25,773 nt of DNA, from positions 1-25,773 of the forward strand of contig CAJTWQ010000023.1 of NCBI GenBank assembly GCA_910579835.1. The letters run 5' to 3'. The position numbers and the translations under genes are program-made. The notes under the pieces were generated by a model. It did no database searches. It worked only from the letters and a program-made list of their open reading frames with translations, and was not told where the DNA came from. Origin of the DNA: an uncultured Ruminococcus sp. (GTDB lineage Bacteria > Bacillota > Clostridia > Oscillospirales > Ruminococcaceae). This document shows positions 1 to 8,019 of the stretch, in pieces (position 1 is the first letter of the stretch; every line of letters begins with the position of its first letter).

Positions 1-2
1 AT

Positions 3-53
3 CTGATTCATCTCGTCGCTTCTCTCGATCCTAAGGATTTCGTAAAGGAATAA
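3..53 (+). CDS. C-terminal tail of an unidentified upstream gene (partial)
   Basis: This frame is open from the left edge and ends at a TAA at 51-53, giving sixteen residues that end in DPKDFVKE. The other two forward frames stop earlier. A strong intrinsic terminator begins 12 nt after the stop, as expected for the end of a transcription unit. The visible part is too short to name the protein, and no start is in the window. Confidence 0.4.
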   Translation: MIHLVASLDPKDFVKE

Positions 54-65
54 TTAAATATAACC

Positions 66-96
66 AAAGACGGTGCTTCAGCGCCGTCTTTTTTTG
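66..96 (+). terminator. Intrinsic terminator of the upstream gene
   Basis: An 11-bp stem (AAAGACGGTGC at 66-76, its partner at 81-91, one G-U pair) closes a TTCA tetraloop and runs into a T-tract at 89-95. It separates the partial upstream gene from the yicC promoter. Confidence 0.88.
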
Positions 97-108
97 TTCA
101 CAAAAAGC

Positions 109-137
109 TTGCATTTTCATGAGTTTAGTGTTATAAT
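109..137 (+). promoter_or_regulatory. Sigma-A promoter of the yicC-to-spoVM operon
   Basis: The -35 box TTGCAT (109-114) and -10 box TATAAT (132-137) are separated by 17 bp, with an extended -10 TG at 129-130. Transcription should start near 144, giving a leader of about 50 nt before yicC. It is the only strong forward promoter seen before spoVM, so it probably drives the whole gene train. Confidence 0.82.
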
Positions 138-196
138 ATATTTGTATACTTATGCGGCTGCACAGGTGCAATCACAATCCGAAGGAAGGCTAAGAA

Positions 197-1075
197 ATGC
201 TCAAAAGTATGACCGGGTACGGCAGATCACAAAAAATACTGAACGGAAGAGATATTACGGCAGAAATCCGCTCAGTAAATCATAGATATTACGAATACTC
301 ATCCAGAATTCCCAGAACCTACAGCTACATTGACGAAAAAATTAAATTACTCCTGAAATCGGCAGTTTCAAGAGGCAAGGTTGAAGTCTCGATCACCATA
401 AACAGCATTGAGGGCAAAGACTCGCAGATAGCTCTGAACAGAAGTACGGCAGAAGGATATATTACGGCGCTCAGAGGAATTTCCGCCGACCTCGGTCTTA
501 AAGACGATTTGACTCTTTCAAAGCTCATAAAGCTTCCTGATATTTTTAATATTCAGAAAACTCCCGACGACGAGGAGCAAGTCTGCGCCGACGTCTGCGA
601 AGTAACAGCGGAAGCTCTTGAACATTTCATTTCCATGCGTGAAACCGAGGGGGAGCAACTGAAAAATGACATCCTCGCAAAGGCCGATTTTATAATTGAA
701 CGTGTAGAAATGATCGAAGCTCAGTCGCCAATAACCGTGGAGGCATACCGCAGTAGACTGTACAAAAAATTATGCGAGGTTCTTGAGGACAAAAACATTG
801 ATGAACAGCGTATTGTCACCGAAGCTGCAATTTTTTCTGAAAAAATCGCCGTTGACGAAGAAACCGTACGTCTGAGAAGCCACATTGCGCAGCTTAGAGA
901 AATACTTGAAAACGGAGGTCCTGCCGGCAGAAAGCTTGATTTCATCGTCCAGGAAATAAACCGTGAAGTCAATACAATAGGTTCCAAGGCACAGGATCTT
1001 AACATAACAAAGATCGTGGTGGATATGAAGTCTGAAATAGAAAAGATCCGCGAACAGATACAGAATGTGGAGTAA
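197..1075 (+). CDS. yicC: YicC/YloC-family endoribonuclease
   Basis: This 292-residue protein is of normal length for the YicC/YloC family, a stress-linked endoribonuclease that acts on RNA in the cytoplasm. The N-terminus MLKSMTGYGRS is the family signature. The middle carries ETEGEQLKNDI. The C-terminal block, from GGPAGRKLDF through REVNTIGSKA to REQIQNVE, is the most conserved part of the family. An AAGGAAGG ribosome site ends about 8 nt before the ATG. It is the first gene of the long operon and is followed by remA and gmk, as in B. subtilis (yloC, remA, gmk). The family is certain; the physiological substrate cannot be read from the sequence. Confidence 0.95.
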   Translation: MLKSMTGYGRSQKILNGRDITAEIRSVNHRYYEYSSRIPRTYSYIDEKIKLLLKSAVSRGKVEVSITINSIEGKDSQIALNRSTAEGYITALRGISADLGLKDDLTLSKLIKLPDIFNIQKTPDDEEQVCADVCEVTAEALEHFISMRETEGEQLKNDILAKADFIIERVEMIEAQSPITVEAYRSRLYKKLCEVLEDKNIDEQRIVTEAAIFSEKIAVDEETVRLRSHIAQLREILENGGPAGRKLDFIVQEINREVNTIGSKAQDLNITKIVVDMKSEIEKIREQIQNVE

Positions 1076-1079
1076 AAAC

Positions 1080-1337
1080 ATGAAAATGATAAACATAGGT
1101 TACGGCAACATGATTTCCACAGCCAGAATAATTACTGTAGTCAGTCCTGAATCCGCGCCGATAAAAAGACTGATTCAGGAGGCACGCGACAGCGGAATGG
1201 CCGTTGACGCAACATTTGGCAGAAAAACAAGAGCTGTTATAATCATGGACAGCGGTCATGTCATACTTTCGTCTCTGATAACAGAAACTCTCGCCTCAAG
1301 GATAAACGAAACAGGAGGAAACGACAGCAATGATTAA
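1080..1337 (+). CDS. remA: RemA-family DNA-binding regulator (DUF370)
   Basis: This 85-residue protein closely matches B. subtilis RemA, which activates extracellular matrix and osmoprotection genes by binding DNA as a multimeric ring. Recognisable blocks are INIGYGNMIS, VSPESAPIKR, DATFGRKTRAV and IIMDSGHVILS. The start chosen is the ATG at 1080, 7 nt after GTGGAG; an in-frame ATG at 1065 lies inside the end of yicC and has no ribosome site. The last 8 nt overlap gmk. In Clostridia the protein is widespread even where no biofilm role is known, so the targets here are open. Confidence 0.93.
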   Translation: MKMINIGYGNMISTARIITVVSPESAPIKRLIQEARDSGMAVDATFGRKTRAVIIMDSGHVILSSLITETLASRINETGGNDSND

Positions 1338-1935
1338 AGGAAGATTAATCGTATTTTCAGCTCCTTCGGGATGCGGAAAAGGAACTATGCTGGCTGAAAT
1401 ACTGAAAAATGACAGCTTCAGAACAGCAGTATCGGCAACAACAAGAAATCCCCGCGAGGGAGAAACAGACGGAATCTCCTATCATTTTCTCAGCCGTGAA
1501 GACTTTGACAGAAAAGCGGATGCGGACGAATTTCTGGAACACGCAGAATACTGCGGAAACTGCTACGGAACGCTGAAAAGCGAAGTAGATCCCTACCTTG
1601 AACAAGGCATAGACGTCATCCTGGAAATCGAGGTTCAGGGGGCAATGAAAATAAGAGAGATACGTCCGGATGCACTTTTCGTATTTATTGCTCCGCCATC
1701 TGTAAAGGAACTTCGGCGCCGGCTAAAAAAGAGAGGCACAGAAGCTGACAACATCATTGAAGAACGTGTTTCAAAAGCATCCTATGAGATAAAGCTTGCC
1801 GAAAATTATGATTATGTTATCGTTAATGATGCTCTGGAAGATGCCGTAAACGACTTTTTTGCCGTTATTCGCGCTGAAAAGCTAAAAAGCAAGTATTCTC
1901 CGGAGCTTATAGATAAAATTTTAAATGAGGTGTAA
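1330..1935 (+). CDS. gmk: Guanylate kinase
   Basis: The protein phosphorylates GMP to GDP with ATP, an essential cytoplasmic step in GTP and dGTP supply. It has 201 residues, the usual length. The P-loop APSGCGKGT is at residues 11-19, followed by the GMP-binding segments TTRNPREGE and SYHFLSREDF, and by the lid region LRRRLKKRGTE. AGGAGG about 9 nt upstream supports the ATG at 1330, which overlaps the end of remA. Position between remA and rpoZ is the standard Firmicute arrangement. Confidence 0.97.
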   Translation: MIKGRLIVFSAPSGCGKGTMLAEILKNDSFRTAVSATTRNPREGETDGISYHFLSREDFDRKADADEFLEHAEYCGNCYGTLKSEVDPYLEQGIDVILEIEVQGAMKIREIRPDALFVFIAPPSVKELRRRLKKRGTEADNIIEERVSKASYEIKLAENYDYVIVNDALEDAVNDFFAVIRAEKLKSKYSPELIDKILNEV

Positions 1936-1939
1936 AAAA

Positions 1940-2149
1940 ATGCTCAGACCTGCTGTAAATCAGATCATTTCAAAAAACGAAAGCTGTTATTCCCTTGTAA
2001 TCGCCGTTGCAAAGCGTGCAAGAGAAATATCCGAGGAACTGTACAAAAACGGTAATACACTTGAAGAAAAGCCTGTAAAGACTGCCGTTGAAGAAATCGC
2101 CAGCGGACGCTGCAAAATTGTCAGCACAACTTCTCCGGCCGCTGAATAA
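1940..2149 (+). CDS. rpoZ: DNA-directed RNA polymerase omega subunit
   Basis: This is a 69-residue omega subunit, which helps fold and hold the beta-prime subunit of RNA polymerase. The N-terminal part MLRPAVNQIIS and the SLVIAVAKRAREI helix, then KPVKTAVEEIASG, match the Firmicute form of the family. The ATG at 1940 is used rather than the in-frame ATG at 1925, because GAGGTG at 1927-1932 is a good ribosome site for the former. The stop TAA shares its last base with the priA start. The protein is slightly shorter than the proteobacterial form, as is usual for Firmicutes. Confidence 0.92.
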   Translation: MLRPAVNQIISKNESCYSLVIAVAKRAREISEELYKNGNTLEEKPVKTAVEEIASGRCKIVSTTSPAAE

Positions 2150-4599
2150 TGCCCCTTATTGCAGAGACGGCGGTCAGCGGAACAGCTTATTCTTTCGATA
2201 TGCTGTTCAGCTACAGCGTCCCATCTTTTATGACAAATGAGATTTCCTGCGGATGCAGAATTCTCGTCCCTTTCGGAAAAGGAAACAAACGCAGAATCGG
2301 GGTTGTAATGAAACTTTCCGAAAGAGATACAACCGGTCTTAAATCTGTGGTATCCCTTGCAGACAAAAAGCCTGTTATATCAGAAGAAATGCTTCAGCTT
2401 GCTTTCTATCTAAGGGAGCATACTTTCTGCACATATTTCGACGGAGTAAAGGTAATGCTTCCTCCAGCCATGAGTATTTCCGTCCGTGAGAAATTTTCCT
2501 TAGTCAGCAATTTCAGCAATTACGCTGTGCTGTCGGAAAATGCTGCCGATCTTCTGGAAAATCTTGAAATTTCCTCCGGTACTGAAGATCTCAGCCGAAT
2601 TATAGAAAATTTTATAGAGAAAAACGGCAGAGCCCTTATTGATGAGCTTGATGAGGCAGGAGCTTTAGTTTCCGATAATATTTTCCGCCAGTCGGTAGGC
2701 GATGCATCAGTAAAAATGATACGTCTGACAAATGAATACCTGAATTCACCGGACAGCTTCAAGCTTACCCCGAAGCAGAAGAAAACCGCTGATTTTCTCA
2801 GCGAATTCGGTTCCGCAGCCATTAAAGAAGCGGCGTATATGTGCGGAGTTTCGACAGATGTAATAAAACGTCTTTGTGCCAACGGAGCAGCAGCTGAATA
2901 TGAAGCAGAGTTTCTCAGAGGTATTGAATGCGACGAAAATGAGAGATGCAGCCCCGATGATATTGTTCTTTCTGAGGAGCAGCAAAAAGCTCACGACGCC
3001 GTACTTGCAGGAATATTTGAAAAAAAGCCGGGAGTATTTCTGCTTCACGGCGTTACAGGCAGCGGCAAGACATCAGTTTTTGAAAAACTTATTTCCGATA
3101 CTGTAAAACTTAAACGCCAGGCTATACTTCTTGTTCCGGAAATAGGGCTTACACCGCAGGTTCTGCGAAGATTCAAGGCTCTTTTCGGAGAAAGAGTGGC
3201 AGTTATCCACAGCGGTCTTTCAATGGGGCAGCGGCTTGATGAGTATAAAAGAATCAAACGAGGTGATGCCGATATAGTTATAGGTACACGAAGCGCTGTT
3301 TTTGCTCCTCTTGACAATATCGGACTGATTATAATTGACGAGGAGGGCGAACGCTCTTATAAATCGGAGACTTCCCCGCGTTACTCCACTCATGACGTAG
3401 CCAAACAGAGGTGCGCATATCACGGTGCCGTACTGCTTCTCGCGTCAGCCACGCCGTCGATTGAAAGCTATTATCTTGCTGAAAGAGGCATATATAAGCT
3501 GCTGGAAATGAAAAAACGCTTTCACAGCAATCCCCTGCCGCAGGTAAATGTAGTCGATATGAACATCGAGCGCATGGAAGGAAACGCATCGGAATTCAGC
3601 CGCAGCCTTACTGAGGAAATAAAAAACAATCTGCAAAAGGGAGAACAGACTATCCTGCTGCTGAACCGGCGTGGATTTCACACTATCATCAGCTGCTGCG
3701 ACTGCTATCAGCCGATATATTGTCCTAACTGCTCTGTACCTCTGACATATCACAAAAAAAACAATAAAATGATGTGCCACTACTGCGGCTACAGCAGCGA
3801 GCCTGCGTCAGTATGTCCTTCCTGCGGTTCACAAAGGCTGAAAAGCATGGGCTTCGGAACGCAGAGACTTGAGGAAGAACTTTCAGTAATGTTCCCTCAT
3901 GCCCGTATCCTGCGTATGGATGCTGATACTGCTTTTTCCCGGTATTCCTACGAAAAAGGCTTTACCGACTTCCATAACGTACAGTACGACATAATGATAG
4001 GCACGCAGATGATAGGCAAAGGACTTGATTTTCCCAATGTCACACTTGTTGGAGTTCTTTCTGTTGACAAAGCTCTCTATGCCGGGGATTTCCGCAGCTA
4101 CGAGCGCACGTTCTCTCTTATTACACAGGTAGTTGGAAGGGGCGGCAGGGGCAGCAGACAGGGCAGAGCTGTTTTGCAGACATTTATGCCGGAGCATTAC
4201 GTTATGAATTTAGCCGCCGTACAGGACTACAAAGGATTCTACAGGGAAGAGATCGCCATACGCAGAGCAATGATATTTCCTCCGCTGTGCGATATGTGCG
4301 TTTTCGGATTCTCCGCCGCCGACGAAATATTAGTAAAGACCGGAGCTGACGCTGTTCTGGCTCTGATGAACGATATGCTGCGCGAGCTTCACCCTCAAAC
4401 TCCCGTAAGGGTCTTGGGTCCGGTAAAATGCTCCTATGGCAAAATAAGCGGAAAATACAGATACAGAATTATTATGAAATGTAAAAATACTGCCGAAATA
4501 CGCGGATTCATCCGCAGTCTCACTGTAAGGGCAGCTCAGATAAAAAAGATGAAAAAAGTCGCGCTCTATGCCGATATGAACGGCGATATAGGCGTATGA
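2149..4599 (+). CDS. priA: Primosomal protein N' (PriA helicase)
   Basis: PriA is the 3'-to-5' DNA helicase that recognises stalled forks and D-loops and reloads the replisome. The 816 residues show the N-terminal DNA-binding region, the Walker A motif GVTGSGKTS at about 302-310, a Walker B/motif II at 397-400, zinc-binding cysteine pairs of the CxxC type at about 520-565 (CCDC, CPNC, CHYC, CPSC), and the C-terminal helicase motifs IGTQMIGKGLDFPNV and TQVVGRGGRG. Motif II reads DEEG where the family normally has DEEH, which is unusual. The reading frame is intact, and the start overlaps the rpoZ stop by one base. Order priA-def-fmt is conserved in Firmicutes. Confidence 0.96.
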   Translation: MPLIAETAVSGTAYSFDMLFSYSVPSFMTNEISCGCRILVPFGKGNKRRIGVVMKLSERDTTGLKSVVSLADKKPVISEEMLQLAFYLREHTFCTYFDGVKVMLPPAMSISVREKFSLVSNFSNYAVLSENAADLLENLEISSGTEDLSRIIENFIEKNGRALIDELDEAGALVSDNIFRQSVGDASVKMIRLTNEYLNSPDSFKLTPKQKKTADFLSEFGSAAIKEAAYMCGVSTDVIKRLCANGAAAEYEAEFLRGIECDENERCSPDDIVLSEEQQKAHDAVLAGIFEKKPGVFLLHGVTGSGKTSVFEKLISDTVKLKRQAILLVPEIGLTPQVLRRFKALFGERVAVIHSGLSMGQRLDEYKRIKRGDADIVIGTRSAVFAPLDNIGLIIIDEEGERSYKSETSPRYSTHDVAKQRCAYHGAVLLLASATPSIESYYLAERGIYKLLEMKKRFHSNPLPQVNVVDMNIERMEGNASEFSRSLTEEIKNNLQKGEQTILLLNRRGFHTIISCCDCYQPIYCPNCSVPLTYHKKNNKMMCHYCGYSSEPASVCPSCGSQRLKSMGFGTQRLEEELSVMFPHARILRMDADTAFSRYSYEKGFTDFHNVQYDIMIGTQMIGKGLDFPNVTLVGVLSVDKALYAGDFRSYERTFSLITQVVGRGGRGSRQGRAVLQTFMPEHYVMNLAAVQDYKGFYREEIAIRRAMIFPPLCDMCVFGFSAADEILVKTGADAVLALMNDMLRELHPQTPVRVLGPVKCSYGKISGKYRYRIIMKCKNTAEIRGFIRSLTVRAAQIKKMKKVALYADMNGDIGV

Positions 4600-4616
4600 C
4601 AGGAAGGATTATAAAA

Positions 4617-5078
4617 ATGGCTCTCAGAAAAATTTTAACCGACAAGGATGAAATGCTTCACAAGGTATGCAAACCTGTAGATAAATTTGACGACAGACTC
4701 GCTCAGCTTCTTGACGATATGCATGAAACTCTTGACAAGGCTCAGGGACTTGGTCTTGCCGCACCGCAGGTAGGAATATGCCGCAGAATATTTATCATGC
4801 ACCTTGAAGATGAAAACGTTGAAGCCATTAATCCCGAAATAACAAACCGCAAAGGCAAACAGCGCGTCCAGGAGGGCTGTCTCTCCTGCCCCAATATCTG
4901 GGGATACGTCACCCGACCCATGAGGTGTCATCTTAAAGCCCAGGATCGTCACGGAAACTGGTTTGAGCGTGATTTCGACGAAATCGGCGCGCAGTGTACA
5001 TGTCACGAAAACGATCATCTTGAAGGTCATGTTTTTACAGAGATAGTAGAGGAATTCTTCGTTCCTGAGGAGGAATGA
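4617..5078 (+). CDS. def: Peptide deformylase
   Basis: This enzyme removes the formyl group from the N-terminal methionine of new proteins at the ribosome exit. The 153-residue protein has all three family motifs: GLGLAAPQ at 44-51, EGCLS at 86-90 with metal ligand Cys88, and HENDH at 130-134 with the two histidine ligands and the catalytic glutamate. The ATG at 4617 follows AGGAAGG at 4601-4607; an in-frame ATG at 4596 overlaps priA and has no ribosome site. It pairs functionally with fmt, 4 nt downstream. Confidence 0.96.
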   Translation: MALRKILTDKDEMLHKVCKPVDKFDDRLAQLLDDMHETLDKAQGLGLAAPQVGICRRIFIMHLEDENVEAINPEITNRKGKQRVQEGCLSCPNIWGYVTRPMRCHLKAQDRHGNWFERDFDEIGAQCTCHENDHLEGHVFTEIVEEFFVPEEE

Positions 5079-5082
5079 TAAT

Positions 5083-6024
5083 ATGAAGACAGTTTTTATG
5101 GGAACTCCCGATTTCGCCGTCCCCTGTCTGAAGGCTCTGGCGGAAAGCGGCCATGAGGTAGCCGGTGTTTTCACTCAGCCCGACAAGCCCAAGGGACGTG
5201 GCTATAAAATGATCCCCACTCCGGTCAAGACAGCGGCAGCTGAATACGAACTCTCTGTTTATCAGCCGCGTTCACTGCGAAAGGGTGACGACGGTGCGGA
5301 GGCTATGAGGATTCTTCGTGAAATCGCTCCGGATATAATAATCGTTACTGCTTATGGTCAGATACTGCCGAAAGAAGTTCTGGAACTTCCAAAATACGGC
5401 TGCATCAATATTCATGCTTCACTTCTTCCGAAATACAGAGGAGCAGCGCCTATCAACTGGGTGATTCTCAACGGAGAAAAGGAAACAGGCGTGACATCAA
5501 TGCAGATGAGCGAAGGACTTGACACCGGAGATATGCTTATTAAAAGGTCTGCGCCGATCGGTGAAAATGAAACCTATCAGGAACTTTACAGCCGTCTGTC
5601 CGAAATCGGAGCGGAGGTTCTGCTTGAAACCCTTGACGCTGTAGAAAACGGCTTGCTTTCGCCGCAGAAACAGGACGACTCTCTTTCCTGCTATTCACCT
5701 ATGATAACCAAGGAAATGAGCGCCCTTGACTTCTCTAAAACCGCCTCCGAGGTTCACAATACCATAAGAGGCGTTACCGGATTCGCAATGCTCGATGGAA
5801 AAAGACTCAAGATCTTCTCTTCAACGCTCACCGGAAAATCAGCCTATGACGCGGAAAACGGCGAGATCACAGACGCTTCTTTCTTTGACGTAAAATGCGG
5901 AGACGGAAAAATCATACGCTTCCTTGAAGTTCAGCCTGAGGGTAAAAAACGCATGAAAACCCAAGACTTTCTTCGGGGAAATAAACTCACATCCGGTACA
6001 ATTTTAAATCAGGAGGTATTATAA
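5083..6024 (+). CDS. fmt: Methionyl-tRNA formyltransferase
   Basis: The enzyme formylates the methionine on initiator tRNA with 10-formyl-tetrahydrofolate. The 313-residue protein has the N-terminal hydrolase fold (GTPDFAVP at 7-14), the catalytic Asn109 and His111 in INIHASLLPKYRGAAPI, Asp147 in GLDTGD, and a C-terminal OB-like domain that binds the tRNA. GAGGAGG at 5068-5074 is the ribosome site. The TAA stop shares its last base with the ATG of the next gene. Residues and length are all normal. Confidence 0.97.
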   Translation: MKTVFMGTPDFAVPCLKALAESGHEVAGVFTQPDKPKGRGYKMIPTPVKTAAAEYELSVYQPRSLRKGDDGAEAMRILREIAPDIIIVTAYGQILPKEVLELPKYGCINIHASLLPKYRGAAPINWVILNGEKETGVTSMQMSEGLDTGDMLIKRSAPIGENETYQELYSRLSEIGAEVLLETLDAVENGLLSPQKQDDSLSCYSPMITKEMSALDFSKTASEVHNTIRGVTGFAMLDGKRLKIFSSTLTGKSAYDAENGEITDASFFDVKCGDGKIIRFLEVQPEGKKRMKTQDFLRGNKLTSGTILNQEVL

Positions 6025-6695
6025 TGTCAGCTATAATTTTTTTACTCGTAATGCTCATTCTCCCCATTATCGCACAGATCAATGTGTCGTCCACTTTTAA
6101 AAAGTACAAGACTGTGCATAATTCAAGAGGTCTTACAGCCGATCAGGTGGCAAGACAAATCCTCGACAGCAATGGTCTTTACAACGTGCGCATCGAAAGA
6201 ATTGGCGGAAATCTCACCGATCACTACGATCCCACAGCAAATGTAATAAGACTTTCGGACTCCGTTTACGGCAATACATCTGTTGCAGCTATCGGAGTTG
6301 CAGCTCACGAATGCGGTCATGCCTGCCAGCACGCCGAAGAATATACGCCTATCAAGATCAGGACTGCTATCGTACCGGTCACAAACGTATGCTCAAAGCT
6401 CTGGTATATCACTTTCCTGCTGGGCGTTCTCCTTTTTGAAGCATTTCCGGCTCTTGCATGGCTGGGCGTCGCTATGTTCACTGCTGTTGTTATATTCCAG
6501 GCAGTTACACTCCCCACTGAGCTTGACGCCAGCGGCAGAGCTCTTAATACGCTGGAAGCTCAGGGAATACTTGACTACAATGAAATTCCTATGGCTAAAA
6601 AGGTTCTTAAAGCTGCCGCTTTCACATATGTCGCAGCTTTGGTAACAGCTATCATGCAGCTTCTCAGACTCCTTTCCATGCTCAGAGATAACTGA
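6024..6695 (+). CDS. yugP: YugP-type membrane zinc metallopeptidase
   Basis: This 223-residue protein belongs to the neutral zinc metallopeptidase family typified by B. subtilis YugP. It has an N-terminal membrane segment (about 3-20), the zinc motif HECGH at 95-99, a likely third ligand Glu166 in LPTELDASGRA, and hydrophobic helices at about 126-160 and 197-215. An active site facing a membrane is expected from the layout. Its substrate is not known. In many Clostridia it sits, as here, between fmt and rsmB. It has its own GGAGG-type ribosome site and a one-base overlap with fmt. Confidence 0.9.
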   Translation: MSAIIFLLVMLILPIIAQINVSSTFKKYKTVHNSRGLTADQVARQILDSNGLYNVRIERIGGNLTDHYDPTANVIRLSDSVYGNTSVAAIGVAAHECGHACQHAEEYTPIKIRTAIVPVTNVCSKLWYITFLLGVLLFEAFPALAWLGVAMFTAVVIFQAVTLPTELDASGRALNTLEAQGILDYNEIPMAKKVLKAAAFTYVAALVTAIMQLLRLLSMLRDN

Positions 6696-6697
6696 TT

Positions 6698-8002
6698 ATG
6701 ACAGAACCACGCTATCTTGCGGTAAAGCTTTTATGCAAAACCTTTGGCAGCGGAAGCTATTCAAATATTCAGCTGAACAGCGCTCTTGGCTCCTGCAATA
6801 TGGAGTCAAGAGACAAAAAGCTGTGTTCAGCTCTGTACTACGGTGTTATCGAAAGAAAACTCACCCTTGATCATATAATAAGAGGACTATCGTCACGCCC
6901 CTTGGAAAAACTTGACGATTCCGTGCTAAATATTCTGCGCTGCGGTCTTTTTCAGATACTTTATATGAACGGAATTCCTGACAATGCTGCTGTAAACGAA
7001 AGCGTCGGTCTTTCCAGATCAATGAAAAAATCAAGCGCTTCGGGCATGATAAACGCTGTCCTCAGGAATTTTATACGAAGCGGCAAAAAAATAAAGCTGC
7101 CGGAAAATAAAATTGAGCGTACATCAGTGAAATATTCCGTTGCACCTGAAATTGCGGCTTCGCTTGCCGCCGATTACGGTTGGGAATATGCTGAAAATCT
7201 CCTTGAATCGGCTTTGGGAAAACCGGATATATCCGTCAGAAGAAATCCTCTGAAATGCACAGAGGAGGAATTTCTGACATTTCTTAATGGGATCAGTGCA
7301 GTAAAATCGGAAATTTTAGACTGCTGTTATCATCTTGACTGCGGTGATCCTGCCGAACTGGATGCTTTTCAGTCTGGATTCTTTCATGTTCAGGATCTGT
7401 CCTCACAGCTCTGCTGCACTGCACTTGATCCGACAGATAAGGATATTGTCCTTGATATGTGCGCCGCTCCCGGCGGAAAAACCTTTACTATGGCGGAAAT
7501 GATGCATGGTAAGGGACAGCTTTTTGCCTTTGATCTTCATAAAAAACGTGTAGATCTGATTCGTAACGGAGCTGAACGGCTCGGACTTGCAAACATTACT
7601 GCAAATACCGGAGACGCTTCAAAATTTGATCCGGACCTGCCTGAATTTACGAAAATTCTCTGCGATGTTCCATGCTCCGGCATAGGAGTAATAGGACGAA
7701 AACCGGAGATCAAATATAAGAATATTTCCGATTTTTCAGGACTTCCGGATATTCAGTATGCTATTGCAGACAATGCCGTCAATTACCTGGCGGCAGGAGG
7801 CGAACTGGTATATTCAACCTGCACGCTGCGCCGGGCTGAAAACGATGAGGTATGCGGCAGACTTCTGACAAATCATCCGGAACTGTCTGAATGTGAACTT
7901 GGTGGTATTCTCGGTGAAAAATTCGGATGCCGGGCAAGTATATTTCCTATGCATTTTGGAAGCGACGGATTTTTTATTGCCAAATTCCGAAAAAATATGT
8001 AA
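6698..8002 (+). CDS. rsmB: 16S rRNA (cytosine-967-C5)-methyltransferase RsmB
   Basis: RsmB methylates C967 of 16S rRNA with S-adenosylmethionine. The 434-residue protein has a NusB-like RNA-binding N-terminus (about 1-130), then the Rossmann-fold methyltransferase with the SAM loop DMCAAPGGKT near residue 252. The two catalytic cysteines of m5C enzymes are both present: one in DVPCSGIG (near 325) and one in YSTCT (near 374). The start lies 2 nt after the previous stop with only a weak ribosome site, so translation is probably coupled. Length and motifs fit RsmB better than the shorter RsmF or NSUN-like enzymes. Confidence 0.94.
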   Translation: MTEPRYLAVKLLCKTFGSGSYSNIQLNSALGSCNMESRDKKLCSALYYGVIERKLTLDHIIRGLSSRPLEKLDDSVLNILRCGLFQILYMNGIPDNAAVNESVGLSRSMKKSSASGMINAVLRNFIRSGKKIKLPENKIERTSVKYSVAPEIAASLAADYGWEYAENLLESALGKPDISVRRNPLKCTEEEFLTFLNGISAVKSEILDCCYHLDCGDPAELDAFQSGFFHVQDLSSQLCCTALDPTDKDIVLDMCAAPGGKTFTMAEMMHGKGQLFAFDLHKKRVDLIRNGAERLGLANITANTGDASKFDPDLPEFTKILCDVPCSGIGVIGRKPEIKYKNISDFSGLPDIQYAIADNAVNYLAAGGELVYSTCTLRRAENDEVCGRLLTNHPELSECELGGILGEKFGCRASIFPMHFGSDGFFIAKFRKNM

Positions 8003-8019
8003 ATTCAGAGGTGGATCAA

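Noticed and set aside
73..285. Forward reading frame of 70 codons overlapping the yicC start
   Set aside because: It crosses the terminator and the promoter, has no ribosome site, and overlaps yicC in another frame.
3445..3780. Minus-strand reading frames of about 100 codons inside priA
   Set aside because: They are Ser/Cys/Phe-rich, have no ribosome sites and lie wholly within a well-supported gene; they are shadows of its codon use.
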